From positions 1 through 15,094 of the forward strand of contig CAJWSE010000011.1 of assembly GCA_913046275.1 (NCBI GenBank): a DNA stretch of 15,094 nucleotides, given 5' to 3'. The notes under the pieces were generated by a model. It saw only the letters and a program-made list of their open reading frames with translations, had not been told where the DNA came from and ran no database searches. The position numbers and the translations under genes were made by a program. This DNA is from an uncultured Phycisphaerae bacterium (GTDB lineage Bacteria > Planctomycetota > Phycisphaerae > Phycisphaerales > SM1A02). Positions 7,162-14,822 of this stretch are shown piece by piece. Every line of letters starts with the position of its first letter. The stretch's first letter is position 1.

Positions 7162-7431
7162 GTGGCTCATTCACGATCAGCTAAAAAAGACATTCGACAA
7201 AATGCAAAACGCCGAGCGGTTAATCACTGGCGTAAGAGACGCATGAAAGAGCAATCAAAGTCCTTTCTTGATGCGCTTACTGCAAGGGATGTTTCATTGG
7301 CAGAAACTGAATTCAGCAAATACTGCAGCCTCCTTGACAAATTCTCATGTACGAGCACAATGCACAAGAATACTGCAGCTCGTCGAAAAAGTCGATATTC
7401 ACGTCGACTTCGTGAATTAAAGCAAAGTTAA
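7162..7431 (+). CDS. rpsT: Small ribosomal subunit protein bS20
   Basis: bS20 binds 16S rRNA early in 30S assembly. The 89-residue product is very basic and carries the family pattern: an N-terminal (A)HSRSAKKDIRQNAKRR helix, a central helix, and the C-terminal MHKNTAARRKSRYSRRL, equivalent to IHKNKAARHKxxL in other S20 proteins. The length is normal for the family. The frame is open further upstream through the tRNA, but the GTG at 7162 is the right start: a GGAG at 7151-7154 lies 7 nt before it and the protein begins at the conserved position. E. coli rpsT likewise uses a rare start codon (UUG), which keeps expression low. The promoter and a leader hairpin lie directly upstream. Confidence 0.93.
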   Translation: MAHSRSAKKDIRQNAKRRAVNHWRKRRMKEQSKSFLDALTARDVSLAETEFSKYCSLLDKFSCTSTMHKNTAARRKSRYSRRLRELKQS

Positions 7432-7480
7432 CCTAGAAATTTCAAAATAGTTTTTTAGGGGCAACGTTATCATTGCGCCT

Positions 7481-8236
7481 ATGCCACAGCCACTACGGTT
7501 TGCAAAACAAAGCAACCCAAATAAGAAGAGTTATAGTGAGCTCTCAAAGCAACCCCTGTATATGCTTTTGTTTCTGCTACCTCTGATTATTTTTTATGAA
7601 GTTGCACTATATTCCTCATCAAGCAACATCCAAATCAAGGCACATGCCCAACTTCTTCAATTCCTAGAACAATTTGATTTCCCTACTACTCAAGGGCTTT
7701 GGCTGGGTGGCATCGCAATTATTACCATTCTTCTTATCTGGCATATTGCTACAAAGAATAAGTGGTCAATAAAGTTATACGTACTCGCTTTCATGGCATG
7801 CGAATCCGTTGCGCTTGCAATTCCACTTCTTCTATTTGGTTCGATTCTTGGCGGCTATCTTGTAGCGAGCCAAAATTCAATCCCCACACTTGCGCTATTT
7901 GACAAAATTGCCATAAGCATCGGCGCTGGACTTTATGAAGAACTTATTTTTAGAATGATTCTCATCGGAGGAATACATACTATCGTTCGAAATATTTTCA
8001 ATCGGAGTGATATTGCGGGATTTTGTACTGGAGTACTCGCCTCATCTTTGCTTTTTGCCTTATATCACGACCTACCAAATGCCGGCACACTTTCTGCACC
8101 AATCCTATTCTTCTTCTTTGCTGCTGGCTGTTACCTTGGTTTTTTGTACATAATTAGAGATTTCGGCATAGCCGCAGGGACACATGCAGCCTATGACGTT
8201 GTTGCTACGGCACTTCTCGCCTCTCTTGCGCAATAA
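7481..8236 (+). CDS. CPBP-family intramembrane metalloprotease
   Basis: This 251-residue membrane protein with about 6-8 hydrophobic segments belongs to the CPBP (Abi/CAAX-protease, Rce1-like) family. The three family motifs are present: EExxxR as EELIFR (153-158), FxxxH as FALYH (192-196), and a final HxxxD as HAAYD (235-239). The two Glu and two His residues form the catalytic site in the membrane. In bacteria such proteins process peptides or serve bacteriocin self-immunity, but most have no known substrate. No SD is seen before the ATG. A partial inverted repeat GGGGCAA/TTGCGCC occupies the 25 nt upstream. It lies between rpsT and the lipoprotein gene, and no context points to its substrate. 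Confidence 0.85.
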   Translation: MPQPLRFAKQSNPNKKSYSELSKQPLYMLLFLLPLIIFYEVALYSSSSNIQIKAHAQLLQFLEQFDFPTTQGLWLGGIAIITILLIWHIATKNKWSIKLYVLAFMACESVALAIPLLLFGSILGGYLVASQNSIPTLALFDKIAISIGAGLYEELIFRMILIGGIHTIVRNIFNRSDIAGFCTGVLASSLLFALYHDLPNAGTLSAPILFFFFAAGCYLGFLYIIRDFGIAAGTHAAYDVVATALLASLAQ

Positions 8237-8280
8237 ACGCTACACTTTGTAGTAGCACTTGAGAAAAGAAGGAGAATCAA

Positions 8281-9489
8281 ATGCAAATTGTAACCAAACT
8301 CTGCCTAACTTCTATTGCATGTTTATTAACATCATGCAATTCACAGCAAACGACAGAAGCCATCCCAGCAACGGCAATCGAAGCTGCACCAGCCACTGAT
8401 AGTCCAAACTCTGTTCCTATGGCTAAACTCGAAAAACCAAAAAAAGCACCACCTGTTGCTGCCAATACTAGTGAGCCAAACTCGCTCGCCATAGGCGATG
8501 ATGCCCCTTCGGCTTCGATTGACCACTGGGTAAAGGGTGCAGCGATTGAAAATTTTGAAGATGGGCAAGTCTACGTCATGGAATTCTGGGCAACCTGGTG
8601 TGGGCCTTGCATCACTTCCATGCCACACATTAGTGCATTACAAGAAGAATACGGTGAACAAGTCAAGTTCATCGGCGTATCTAGTGAAAAAGAACTCGAA
8701 ACAGTAACAGCCTTCCTTGGAGAAACTAATAAAACTGATAACCTTCTTAACACTGACAGAATGCGCTACACAGTTGCCGTCGATCCGGACCGAAGTACAT
8801 CAAAAGTATTCATGGAAGCAGCTGGACAAAACGGTATTCCTACAGCGTTTATTATCAATGAAAAAGGTAAGGTTGCATGGATAGGTCACCCAATGACAAT
8901 GGATGAACCTCTTTCAGAAATCGTAAACGGCACTTGGGATATTGCTTCAGCTGCAGCAGATTTTAAACAAGAACAAGCACAAGAACTTGCCATGCGAGAG
9001 TTCAACATGACTCTACGAAAATCACAACAAGATGGTGATTGGGACACCTATATCATCGCAATTGATAATTTCACTGATGAATTCGGTCCAAACCCGCAAT
9101 TAATGAATATGAAATTCCGAGCGTTGCTTGAAGGCAAACAAGATAAAGTCGCGGCATACGCCTGCGCCGAAGATATTGTCCAATCAAACTGGAATGATGC
9201 TATGGCAATGAATGCGATGGCCTGGGGCATTGTTGATGAGATGCCAGAAGAAAGCCAAAACCTCGATTTTGCACTTAGGGTTGCAATGCGTGGTTGCGAA
9301 CTCACCGATTATAAAGATCCGATGATTCTTGACACACTTGCAAGATGCTACTGGGAAATGGGCGACCACTACAAAGCCATTGCCTGGCAAAAGAAAGCTG
9401 TTGCAAACCCTACTGGGACTGAGATGGATGAATCTATTCAAGCAACGCTTGATGACTACCAAACATCTTTGGCCAATGTAGATGAGTAA
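8281..9489 (+). CDS. TlpA/ResA-like thioredoxin lipoprotein with helical C-terminal region
   Basis: The 402-residue protein starts with a lipoprotein signal (hydrophobic stretch, lipobox LTSC with the lipidated Cys at 19), so it is probably anchored outside the inner membrane. A low-complexity Ala/Pro/Thr linker (20-68) is followed by a thioredoxin-like domain (about 69-215) with the redox motif WCGPC at 106-110 and the cis-Pro segment GIPTAF (185-190). Such domains reduce or deliver thiols for cytochrome c or other envelope proteins. The remaining ~185 residues are Ala-rich helices resembling TPR-like repeats (ending LDTLARCYWEMGDHYKAIAW), probably for partner binding. AAGGAG lies 6 nt before the ATG. 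The gene begins 44 nt after the protease gene and may be co-transcribed with it. Confidence 0.88.
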   Translation: MQIVTKLCLTSIACLLTSCNSQQTTEAIPATAIEAAPATDSPNSVPMAKLEKPKKAPPVAANTSEPNSLAIGDDAPSASIDHWVKGAAIENFEDGQVYVMEFWATWCGPCITSMPHISALQEEYGEQVKFIGVSSEKELETVTAFLGETNKTDNLLNTDRMRYTVAVDPDRSTSKVFMEAAGQNGIPTAFIINEKGKVAWIGHPMTMDEPLSEIVNGTWDIASAAADFKQEQAQELAMREFNMTLRKSQQDGDWDTYIIAIDNFTDEFGPNPQLMNMKFRALLEGKQDKVAAYACAEDIVQSNWNDAMAMNAMAWGIVDEMPEESQNLDFALRVAMRGCELTDYKDPMILDTLARCYWEMGDHYKAIAWQKKAVANPTGTEMDESIQATLDDYQTSLANVDE

Positions 9490-9510
9490 ATACAAAGCTG
9501 TTTAGTTTTA

Positions 9511-9545
9511 GGTCATGCGGAGTTTTTACTTCGCATGACCTTTTT
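9511..9545 (+). terminator. Rho-independent terminator after the lipoprotein gene
   Basis: GGTCATGCG (9511-9519) and CGCATGACC (9532-9540) form a perfect 9-bp stem, extendable by three inner pairs, followed by TTTTT. It ends plus-strand transcription before the convergent oxidoreductase gene. Its T-run overlaps the stop codon of that gene. Confidence 0.88.
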
Positions 9546-10608
9546 AAATCTTGACTTCTTGCTGCTGAGAAGATGATTCATAGATTGCATCAACAACTCG
9601 CTGCACCAGAAGACCATCCTCTCCTGTACCTGCAGTATGCTCTACACTCCCCGTGCGCATTGCCCTTGCAAATGCTCTGTGTTCTCCTTGGAACGCATCA
9701 TCCCAAGGCTCAGTCACTTCGACATTAATTTCATGAGTAACCGATTTTCCATTCTCACTCGTTCCGTGCTGAATCGTATCTGTCCACAAATCGATTGTAA
9801 GTGATCCTTTTGTTCCTTCAATAACTAGCCCATCGTTTAATGCCCCTTCTTGAAGGTGAGTTGCCCATGAAACGTTATATGTAAATACAGTGCCACTAAT
9901 ATCTCGAACCATCGCTAAAACTCGATCTTCTACATCAAATATACCATTTTCAATGGGGCTGGACCACATCTCATCATAAGAGTATGAATCAATTGAAAAC
10001 AACTGTTGGCAGATACCACTTGCACAAACAGGCGCATGGAGCCCGGTAATATGCATAGAAACATCAATAAGATGCACGCCAATATCAATTAGGCAACCAC
10101 CACCACTTCGTTCTTTTGTCGTAAACCAACCACCTAATCCAGGTATCCCCCGTTGCCTTAGTAACGTGGCTTGAATTTGACAGACCTCACCAATTAGCCC
10201 TTGTTCAATACACAACTTCGCCTGCACAGCTGCAGGCGAATACCTGCAAACAAAACCTAATTGTAATATTTTGCCTGATTGGTCTCGAGCTTCTAGAATA
10301 GATTCGCATTCTGCTACTGACATTGCCATTGGCTTTTCAAGTAGCACATGCTTGCCGGCTTGAAGTGCTCGAATTGCCAAAGAAGCATGCTGGTCATTTG
10401 GCACTGCGATGACCACCCCTTCGATATCTGTTCGTTCTAAAAGTTCATCAACACTATTCATCAAATCACATGAATATTTTTCGCTGAATAGGTTGGCTTT
10501 TTCAATTCTTGGATCACAAACTGCAACGACGTTTGTCCCAACAGCGCCTGCCGCTTCAGCATGCACATGCGCGATCATTCCAGCACCTATAATCCCAATG
10601 CAATTCAA
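9544..10608 (-). CDS. Gfo/Idh/MocA-family oxidoreductase
   Basis: This 354-residue NAD(P)-dependent dehydrogenase has the N-terminal Rossmann fold (GIIGAGMIAHVHA, 5-17), the EKP motif of the family (91-93, Lys catalytic), and the C-terminal substrate domain with GGGCLIDIGVHLIDV (169-183), where the Asp and His of DxGxH are the usual catalytic pair. The family oxidises sugars, inositols or related alcohols; the exact substrate cannot be read. The start codon is TTG (10608-10606), supported by GGAG 8 nt upstream and by the immediate start of the Rossmann fold. It overlaps the stop of the preceding dehydrogenase in TTGA, so the two are probably translationally coupled and work in one pathway. 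Confidence 0.88.
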   Translation of the reverse strand: MNCIGIIGAGMIAHVHAEAAGAVGTNVVAVCDPRIEKANLFSEKYSCDLMNSVDELLERTDIEGVVIAVPNDQHASLAIRALQAGKHVLLEKPMAMSVAECESILEARDQSGKILQLGFVCRYSPAAVQAKLCIEQGLIGEVCQIQATLLRQRGIPGLGGWFTTKERSGGGCLIDIGVHLIDVSMHITGLHAPVCASGICQQLFSIDSYSYDEMWSSPIENGIFDVEDRVLAMVRDISGTVFTYNVSWATHLQEGALNDGLVIEGTKGSLTIDLWTDTIQHGTSENGKSVTHEINVEVTEPWDDAFQGEHRAFARAMRTGSVEHTAGTGEDGLLVQRVVDAIYESSSQQQEVKI

Positions 10609-11750
10609 ATTATTGGCTCCATAGTTTTCTTATACTCCACATTTCTTTCGGCTAGCTCTGCGAGCAACCGACCTACAACCATTTCATTACTTCCAAAAAA
10701 CTCCGGAGGGTATACGCCAGGGGCAGTAATCGTTCCATCAATAATCATTCTACCCATTGCTGCAGCAGGAAAACCGGTAGTACGTGCCATACTAGATTGA
10801 GCATTCACTGAATCGTAGTAATCAAGCAAATCCCAACGAATTCTAACATGCTGTTCTCCGAACATCCCTTCAGCCTCTACTTGCATCACTGTTAAATCTT
10901 CTTCACCTGGCTTATATCTCCAGCTATCAATGAGTATTTTAGAAGTCAAATCAATTGGACTTACCATTGCTTCATCAATTTGCATTTTCACTTCACTAAA
11001 GAAACCCGCTGTGCGGAGCATCCGCATTTGCTCCGCATGCCCCGGATAACGAAGAGTTCGTTCACGAATAAATGGCACATCGAGAGTATCGCAGAGGGTC
11101 CTGAGACCATCAGAATTGAACGCTTCAAGCGAACCAATACCAGGAAGATCTAATAAAACACATTCGCTTAGCGCAGCACGCGTAACGACTTTACCATGCT
11201 CCACTAATCGAGCGGGACGCAAATATTCTTCTATAACGTCACGTGGGCTAAAGGAGGCTTTATATTCAAACGGCCATGTTCTTTCACGGGGCAATCCACC
11301 AACAATGATTTCTAGGCGTTCACAAGAGTCCAGCAGATGTGCTGCATGCGCACAAAGTAAATGACTCATACCTGGCGCTACGCCGAAGTCGAGTATGCAT
11401 GTGACGCCATACTCTTTTGCAAGCGCGTCAAACTGCCTTGGATCCTCTGCCATGAAGGAGATGTCACAATAATTTTTACCGCAGCGTATAACAGTTTCAA
11501 GAGCATTCAAGCCCAGCCAACTTGGTAAAGCACCAAAGACGATGTCCGCTTGTTCTGCCAATCGCGTAAGCTCTTTTGAATCACTGCAATCCACACATTC
11601 AATAGCAATTGCCCCATTACTACGCTCTACCACACGTGCTAAAGCATCATTGGAAAGATCCGCAACCGTAACGTCATATCCACTCGAAACGAGATCCTCA
11701 GCAATAACCGAACCGACTATCCCAGCACCGAATACCAAAACATTTGTCAT
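10605..11750 (-). CDS. Saccharopine dehydrogenase family, lysine 6-dehydrogenase-like
   Basis: The 381-residue product has an N-terminal NAD(P)-binding fold (VLVFGAGIVG, 4-13) and then a series of segments I recall from Geobacillus-type L-lysine 6-dehydrogenase: LDFGVAPGM (120-128), IIVGGLPRER, FEYKASFSPRDVIEEY, GSLEAFNSDG, RYPGHAEQM and, at the end, ARTTGFPAAAMGRM with GVYPPE. Lysine 6-dehydrogenase deaminates the side chain of lysine to a semialdehyde that cyclises. Relatives include saccharopine reductases and carboxynorspermidine synthases, so the substrate is inferred. The frame is open to 11822, but the ATG at 11750 begins at the Rossmann fold and lies 4 nt after the stop of the small upstream gene. 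It overlaps the downstream oxidoreductase by 4 nt. Confidence 0.86.
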   Translation of the reverse strand: MTNVLVFGAGIVGSVIAEDLVSSGYDVTVADLSNDALARVVERSNGAIAIECVDCSDSKELTRLAEQADIVFGALPSWLGLNALETVIRCGKNYCDISFMAEDPRQFDALAKEYGVTCILDFGVAPGMSHLLCAHAAHLLDSCERLEIIVGGLPRERTWPFEYKASFSPRDVIEEYLRPARLVEHGKVVTRAALSECVLLDLPGIGSLEAFNSDGLRTLCDTLDVPFIRERTLRYPGHAEQMRMLRTAGFFSEVKMQIDEAMVSPIDLTSKILIDSWRYKPGEEDLTVMQVEAEGMFGEQHVRIRWDLLDYYDSVNAQSSMARTTGFPAAAMGRMIIDGTITAPGVYPPEFFGSNEMVVGRLLAELAERNVEYKKTMEPII

Positions 11751-11754
11751 TGAT

Positions 11755-12045
11755 TTACCACTTCTCTGAGATTTCATCAATCTTTGAGCGACGACCACTC
11801 TTTGCATGAGAAACAGTCGCAATGATTGAAATTACAAAATCTAAAGCAACGAGCATCCAAATGAAGAATCCTGACCCTGGCAGACTGTCGCCAGCAATCA
11901 ACCCAATGAAGGCTAATATCACCCCAAAAATTACGAAATACATCAAGAATATCCGCATGATATGGCCTTGCTTTGTTGTCGATTTTGGTTTGCTAGAGTG
12001 ATGCGAGTGATTTTTCTCGTTTTTACGTTTATTTGACTGGGACAT
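11755..12045 (-). CDS. Small two-helix membrane protein
   Basis: The 96-residue product has a hydrophilic Lys/His/Ser-rich N-terminus (1-29), two hydrophobic helices (about 31-50 and 57-77, separated by GDSLPGSG), and a charged tail. I do not recognise a family. It may be a genuine first gene of the operon, because its stop lies 4 nt before the lysine-dehydrogenase-like gene. A weak AAGG precedes the ATG at 12045. A second possible start is the Met at residue 30 (AAGG 7 nt upstream), which would give a 67-residue protein of little more than the two helices. Confidence 0.6.
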   Translation of the reverse strand: MSQSNKRKNEKNHSHHSSKPKSTTKQGHIMRIFLMYFVIFGVILAFIGLIAGDSLPGSGFFIWMLVALDFVISIIATVSHAKSGRRSKIDEISEKW

Positions 12046-12167
12046 TATTGTGCCTTTTTATACATATAAGGAGGGTTTAAGACATACAGTCTAACGTGTG
12101 AAGAAACTTTTCGGTATTTTTTGAACAATTGCGTTCACAAAAACGAATATTGCTCATAGATGGGGTA

Positions 12168-12196
12168 ACTGGAGCTACTTTTTAGGCTCTAGTTTT
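12168..12196 (+). promoter_or_regulatory. Terminator-like hairpin in the sigma-factor leader region
   Basis: ACTGGAGC (12168-12175) and GCTCTAGT (12186-12193) pair over 8 positions with one G-U, followed by TTT. It lies upstream of the sigma gene on its own strand, so it could be an attenuator if transcription starts before it. A TTGACA at 12195-12200 overlaps its end, but I see no matching -10. Confidence 0.35.
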
Positions 12197-12215
12197 GACA
12201 ATTTGGAACCATGAA

Positions 12216-12264
12216 GATGTCTCCCTGAACGAGACATCGACCTCAAAATAATCTTTTTGGGGTC
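12216..12264 (+). promoter_or_regulatory. Two back-to-back hairpins before the sigma-factor start
   Basis: The first is GATGTCTC/GAGACATC (12216-12223 with 12231-12238, perfect 8 bp, 7-nt loop). The second begins at the next base: GACCTCAAAA/TTTTGGGGTC (12239-12248 with 12255-12264, 10 bp with one G-U, 6-nt loop). The GGGG at 12259-12262, the only SD-like sequence 9 nt before the ATG at 12272, is inside the second stem. This suggests control of translation by structure, for example by temperature or a binding partner. Confidence 0.5.
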
Positions 12265-12271
12265 CTCAAAT

Positions 12272-12874
12272 ATGCAACGTAGCAATTTGAGACTTGTACA
12301 AGCCGTGGACTTTTACGACCAAGATCGTCGTGAGCCGCTTAAGCAAGGAGAGACTGCCGTGCCAGTAACAACAAGCCGAGCCAACCTAGTTCTTGAACTC
12401 TTTGACGCATACTACAAACGTGTCTACTGCTTCACACGCAAATCACTTGCGCCAGGAGCTGCTGAAGACATTGCTCAAGAAGTATTCACACGACTACTTC
12501 AAGTAAAAGCACTTGAAGACAAAGAAATAAGTTCAAGCTATCTAATCAAGATTGCGGACAACCTAATCAAACGTCGCTATAACAAAGAGCAACGCAAGAA
12601 TCAATACATCGATTCACAAAGAGAAGAGGCTGTTCGAGATTTGCGAAACCTAAGAAAATCTGAATCCGAATGGACTAGTAATGAAATCAAAAACGCACTC
12701 TCTTCACTTCCAAGGCATGAACGCGACGCTGTTCAACTTGTGATCTGCCAAGGACTAAGTTACGAAGAAGCATCCGCTTCACTTGGAGTTCCAGTATCAA
12801 CTGTAAATAATTGGAAGTATCGAGGACTTAACAAACTTAAAGATCGTGCTGAAGAAATAAAACAATCAGCGTAA
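12272..12874 (+). CDS. ECF-like RNA polymerase sigma factor
   Basis: The 200-residue protein has a ~40-residue N-terminal extension, then sigma region 2 (about 42-105: LFDAYYKRVYCFTRKSLAPG, EDIAQEVFTRLLQ, a DNA-melting-type helix IKIADNLIKRRYNK), a charged linker, and region 4 with a helix-turn-helix (about 140-190: LSSLPRHERDAVQL, GLSYEEASASLGVPVSTVNNWKYRGLNKLK). It would direct RNA polymerase to a specific promoter set. The frame extends 5 codons further to a TTG at 12257, but the ATG at 12272 is more likely. No anti-sigma factor is adjacent, so control may act through the structured leader. It is divergent from the small membrane protein gene at 12045. Confidence 0.85.
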   Translation: MQRSNLRLVQAVDFYDQDRREPLKQGETAVPVTTSRANLVLELFDAYYKRVYCFTRKSLAPGAAEDIAQEVFTRLLQVKALEDKEISSSYLIKIADNLIKRRYNKEQRKNQYIDSQREEAVRDLRNLRKSESEWTSNEIKNALSSLPRHERDAVQLVICQGLSYEEASASLGVPVSTVNNWKYRGLNKLKDRAEEIKQSA

Positions 12875-12901
12875 GTGAATTCCAACAAGCCATCCACCCG
12901 T

Positions 12902-12955
12902 CCGCACAGAGGCCATGACTCCCATCAGCGCCTCTGTGTGGCATTTTAGATTTTT
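12902..12955 (+). terminator. Terminator after the sigma-factor gene
   Basis: CCGCACAGAGGC (12902-12913) pairs with GCCTCTGTGTGG (12930-12941) over 12 bp with one G-U around a 16-nt loop. The tail is T-rich but interrupted (CATTTTAGATTTTT), so termination may be incomplete and allow read-through into pheA. Confidence 0.7.
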
Positions 12956-13024
12956 GTATACAAAGAGAATTACTTTGCACTTCTAACGATCTATCAGACT
13001 CTTCATTGTTATTATGCAAATCAT

Positions 13025-14104
13025 ATGGCAGAAAACTCCTTAGACAAACTTCGCGATCAAATTGATGAACTAGACATAAAGCTTATGGAACTACTGTCCG
13101 AACGGGCAAACGTTGTAGTTCAAGTCGGGAAGCTAAAACAAAATACAGAAACACCAATTTATGCCCCGCATAGGGAACGAGCTGTACTTGACCGAGTACT
13201 TGCAGCAAATAACGGTCCACTACCAGATAAAACTATCGAGGCGATTTACCGCGAATTAATGTCTGGTAGTTTTCATTTAGAAAAGCCACTTGCAATAGCT
13301 CACCTTGCACCAAGGGGTTCTTTTAGCCACATCGCAGCCATTCGACACTTTGGTTCAAGTGTGGATTGCGTCGGAGTCCAATCCATCGAACAGGTCTTCC
13401 GTGAAGTAGCTGCTGGTCATTGCAATTACGGCCTTGTGCCTTACGAAAATTCAACTAGTGGTAGCATCACCGACACACTTGACGCATTCAGAGATCACGA
13501 AGTTACTATCTATGCTGAGGCGCTCATTGATATTCGACACAATTTAATTTGCAATGGTGATCCAAGACTAATTAAAACAATTGCCTCAAAACCGCAAGTC
13601 TTATCGCAATGTCGAAAATGGCTTTCAGCAACGTACCCTAATGTTGAAATAGTCGAAACTTCAAGCAGCGCTGCAGCTGCAAAACTAGCTTCAGACAATC
13701 CTGAAGTTGGTGCCATTTGCTCAAAACTCGCTGGCCTTGAACATGGTGTCGATGTCGCTAACTCCGATGTACAAGACAGAGATGAAAATATCACTCGTTT
13801 CCTGATTTTATCTAAGGAAGCCGCAGAACCAACGGGAGATGATAAATCTACGATTATGTTCACTACCATCCACGAACCAGGTGCATTAGTCGAAGTCCTT
13901 GCCACATTCCGCGACAGCGGAATCAACCTTAGTCATATTGATAAAAGACCCAGCGGCAGAACAAATTGGGACTATACATTTTATATTGATGCCGATGCAC
14001 ACCATGATTCCATCGAACTAAAAACAGCCGTGCAAAACGCATCTGAATATTGCAAAACAATTGATGTACTTGGATCCTACCCGAGAGCAACGCAAGTCCT
14101 TTAG
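13025..14104 (+). CDS. pheA: Bifunctional chorismate mutase / prephenate dehydratase (P-protein)
   Basis: The enzyme converts chorismate to prephenate and then to phenylpyruvate in phenylalanine synthesis. The 359 residues show an AroQ chorismate mutase helix bundle (1-85: LRDQIDELDIKLMELLSER, VGKLK), the prephenate dehydratase domain (about 88-265) with LAPRGSFSHIAA for the usual GPxGTFS, VPYENSTSGSITDTLD (138-153) and the catalytic TRF at 257-259, and an ACT domain (about 275-359) with the Phe-binding GAL (286-288) and an ESRP-like DKRP (306-309). Feedback inhibition by phenylalanine is therefore expected. No SD precedes the ATG; an earlier ATG at 13015 is out of frame. Length and order are normal for the family. 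Confidence 0.94.
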   Translation: MAENSLDKLRDQIDELDIKLMELLSERANVVVQVGKLKQNTETPIYAPHRERAVLDRVLAANNGPLPDKTIEAIYRELMSGSFHLEKPLAIAHLAPRGSFSHIAAIRHFGSSVDCVGVQSIEQVFREVAAGHCNYGLVPYENSTSGSITDTLDAFRDHEVTIYAEALIDIRHNLICNGDPRLIKTIASKPQVLSQCRKWLSATYPNVEIVETSSSAAAAKLASDNPEVGAICSKLAGLEHGVDVANSDVQDRDENITRFLILSKEAAEPTGDDKSTIMFTTIHEPGALVEVLATFRDSGINLSHIDKRPSGRTNWDYTFYIDADAHHDSIELKTAVQNASEYCKTIDVLGSYPRATQVL

Positions 14105-14126
14105 AGTTAGAGGCAAAATTAAGACT

Positions 14127-14148
14127 GGCTTATCACCACTAATAAGCC
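14127..14148 (+). terminator. Hairpin after pheA, disrupted by the right-hand junction
   Basis: GGCTTAT (14127-14133) and ATAAGCC (14142-14148) form a perfect 7-bp stem 23 nt after the pheA stop, in the position of a terminator. Six A follow instead of the expected T-run. Its right arm is at the same time the last codons of the epimerase fragment on the minus strand, so the hairpin marks the join with the AT-rich segment. Confidence 0.5.
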
Positions 14149-14822
14149 AAAAAACCATGCAGTTTTGCTCCGGAGTGTTTAGGTCCCGTTATACAACTCG
14201 CTCTAAAACAAACAGTTTTTAATCCATCATTTTTTCCATACTCTTGTACAATTAAATCCGCATAGCACTTTGAGGCACCAAAGAAACTATGAACAGAATT
14301 ATCCAAGCTCATATCTTCTTTTATACCATTAAAGTATTTATGTTTTTTCGGAATTTCCCATCTATGCCGCAATTCTTTTAATGGCAATAAATTTGGATTG
14401 TCTCCATAGACTTTATTTGTTGACATAAAAATAAATGGCGAATTATATGAATATTTTTTTGTTAAACTTAAAAGATTAAGTGTTCCCAATGCATTAATAT
14501 TAAAATCTACAAAAGGCCTGGTTTTTGCCCAATCGTGCGAAGGTTGTGCTGCAGAATGTATAATTAGTTTAATTGAATTTTTATATTTTTTAAAAACCTT
14601 TTCTAATGCTGAATAATTTCTTATATCAATATTTCTGTGTATATATCTTCTGTAAGATTTAATTAAATTTTTTTTTACCCAATTAATGTCACCATCTTTT
14701 CCAAAAAAACTTGCTCTGGAATTGTTATCTATCCCAACTACGTCAAATCCTTTTGATATAAAAAACTTAACAGATTCTGACCCAACTAATCCACAAGAAC
14801 CGGTGATTAAAACAACGCTCAT
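14139..14822 (-). pseudogene. Truncated NAD-dependent epimerase, CDP-paratose 2-epimerase-like
   Basis: The 227 residues are the N-terminal two thirds of an extended short-chain dehydrogenase: TGSCGLVG (7-14) binds NAD, IDNNSRASFFG follows, then HSAAQPSHDWA, FMSTNKVYGDNPN, FFGASKCYADLIVQEYG, and the family segment FRASCITGPKHSGAKLHGFLAY. Relatives continue about 100 residues beyond HGFLAYL, but here a TAG follows immediately, inside the pheA hairpin. A Phe stands where the Tyr of the YxxxK motif is usual, which I believe also occurs in this subgroup. Codons are very AT-rich, unlike pheA next door. Such enzymes make deoxy-sugars for surface polysaccharide. The truncation coincides with the composition change, so it is a break by joining and not a natural C-terminus. 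Confidence 0.72.

Larger units (their letters stand above)
12046..12271. other. Divergent intergenic region with structured leader
   Basis: It separates the small membrane protein operon (minus) from the sigma gene (plus) and contains the three hairpins listed separately. Near the minus-strand gene a TATAAA-like box lies about 15 nt before its ATG, without a good -35. An AAGGAGGG at 12069-12076 on the plus strand leads to no reading frame. Confidence 0.45.

Noticed and set aside
6943..7170. Reading frames running across the tRNA on both strands
   Set aside because: They read through a well-folded tRNA-Arg; the minus-strand peptide with AQLDRAS is a classic translation of a tRNA. Only the part from the GTG at 7162 (rpsT) is real.
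11751..11822. Longer start of the lysine-dehydrogenase-like gene
   Set aside because: The 24 extra residues overlap the small membrane protein gene and precede a Rossmann fold that starts directly at the ATG at 11750.
12195..12223. Perfect TTGACA as -35 of the sigma-factor gene
   Set aside because: No acceptable -10 hexamer lies 15-19 nt downstream; that stretch is taken by the arm of a hairpin.
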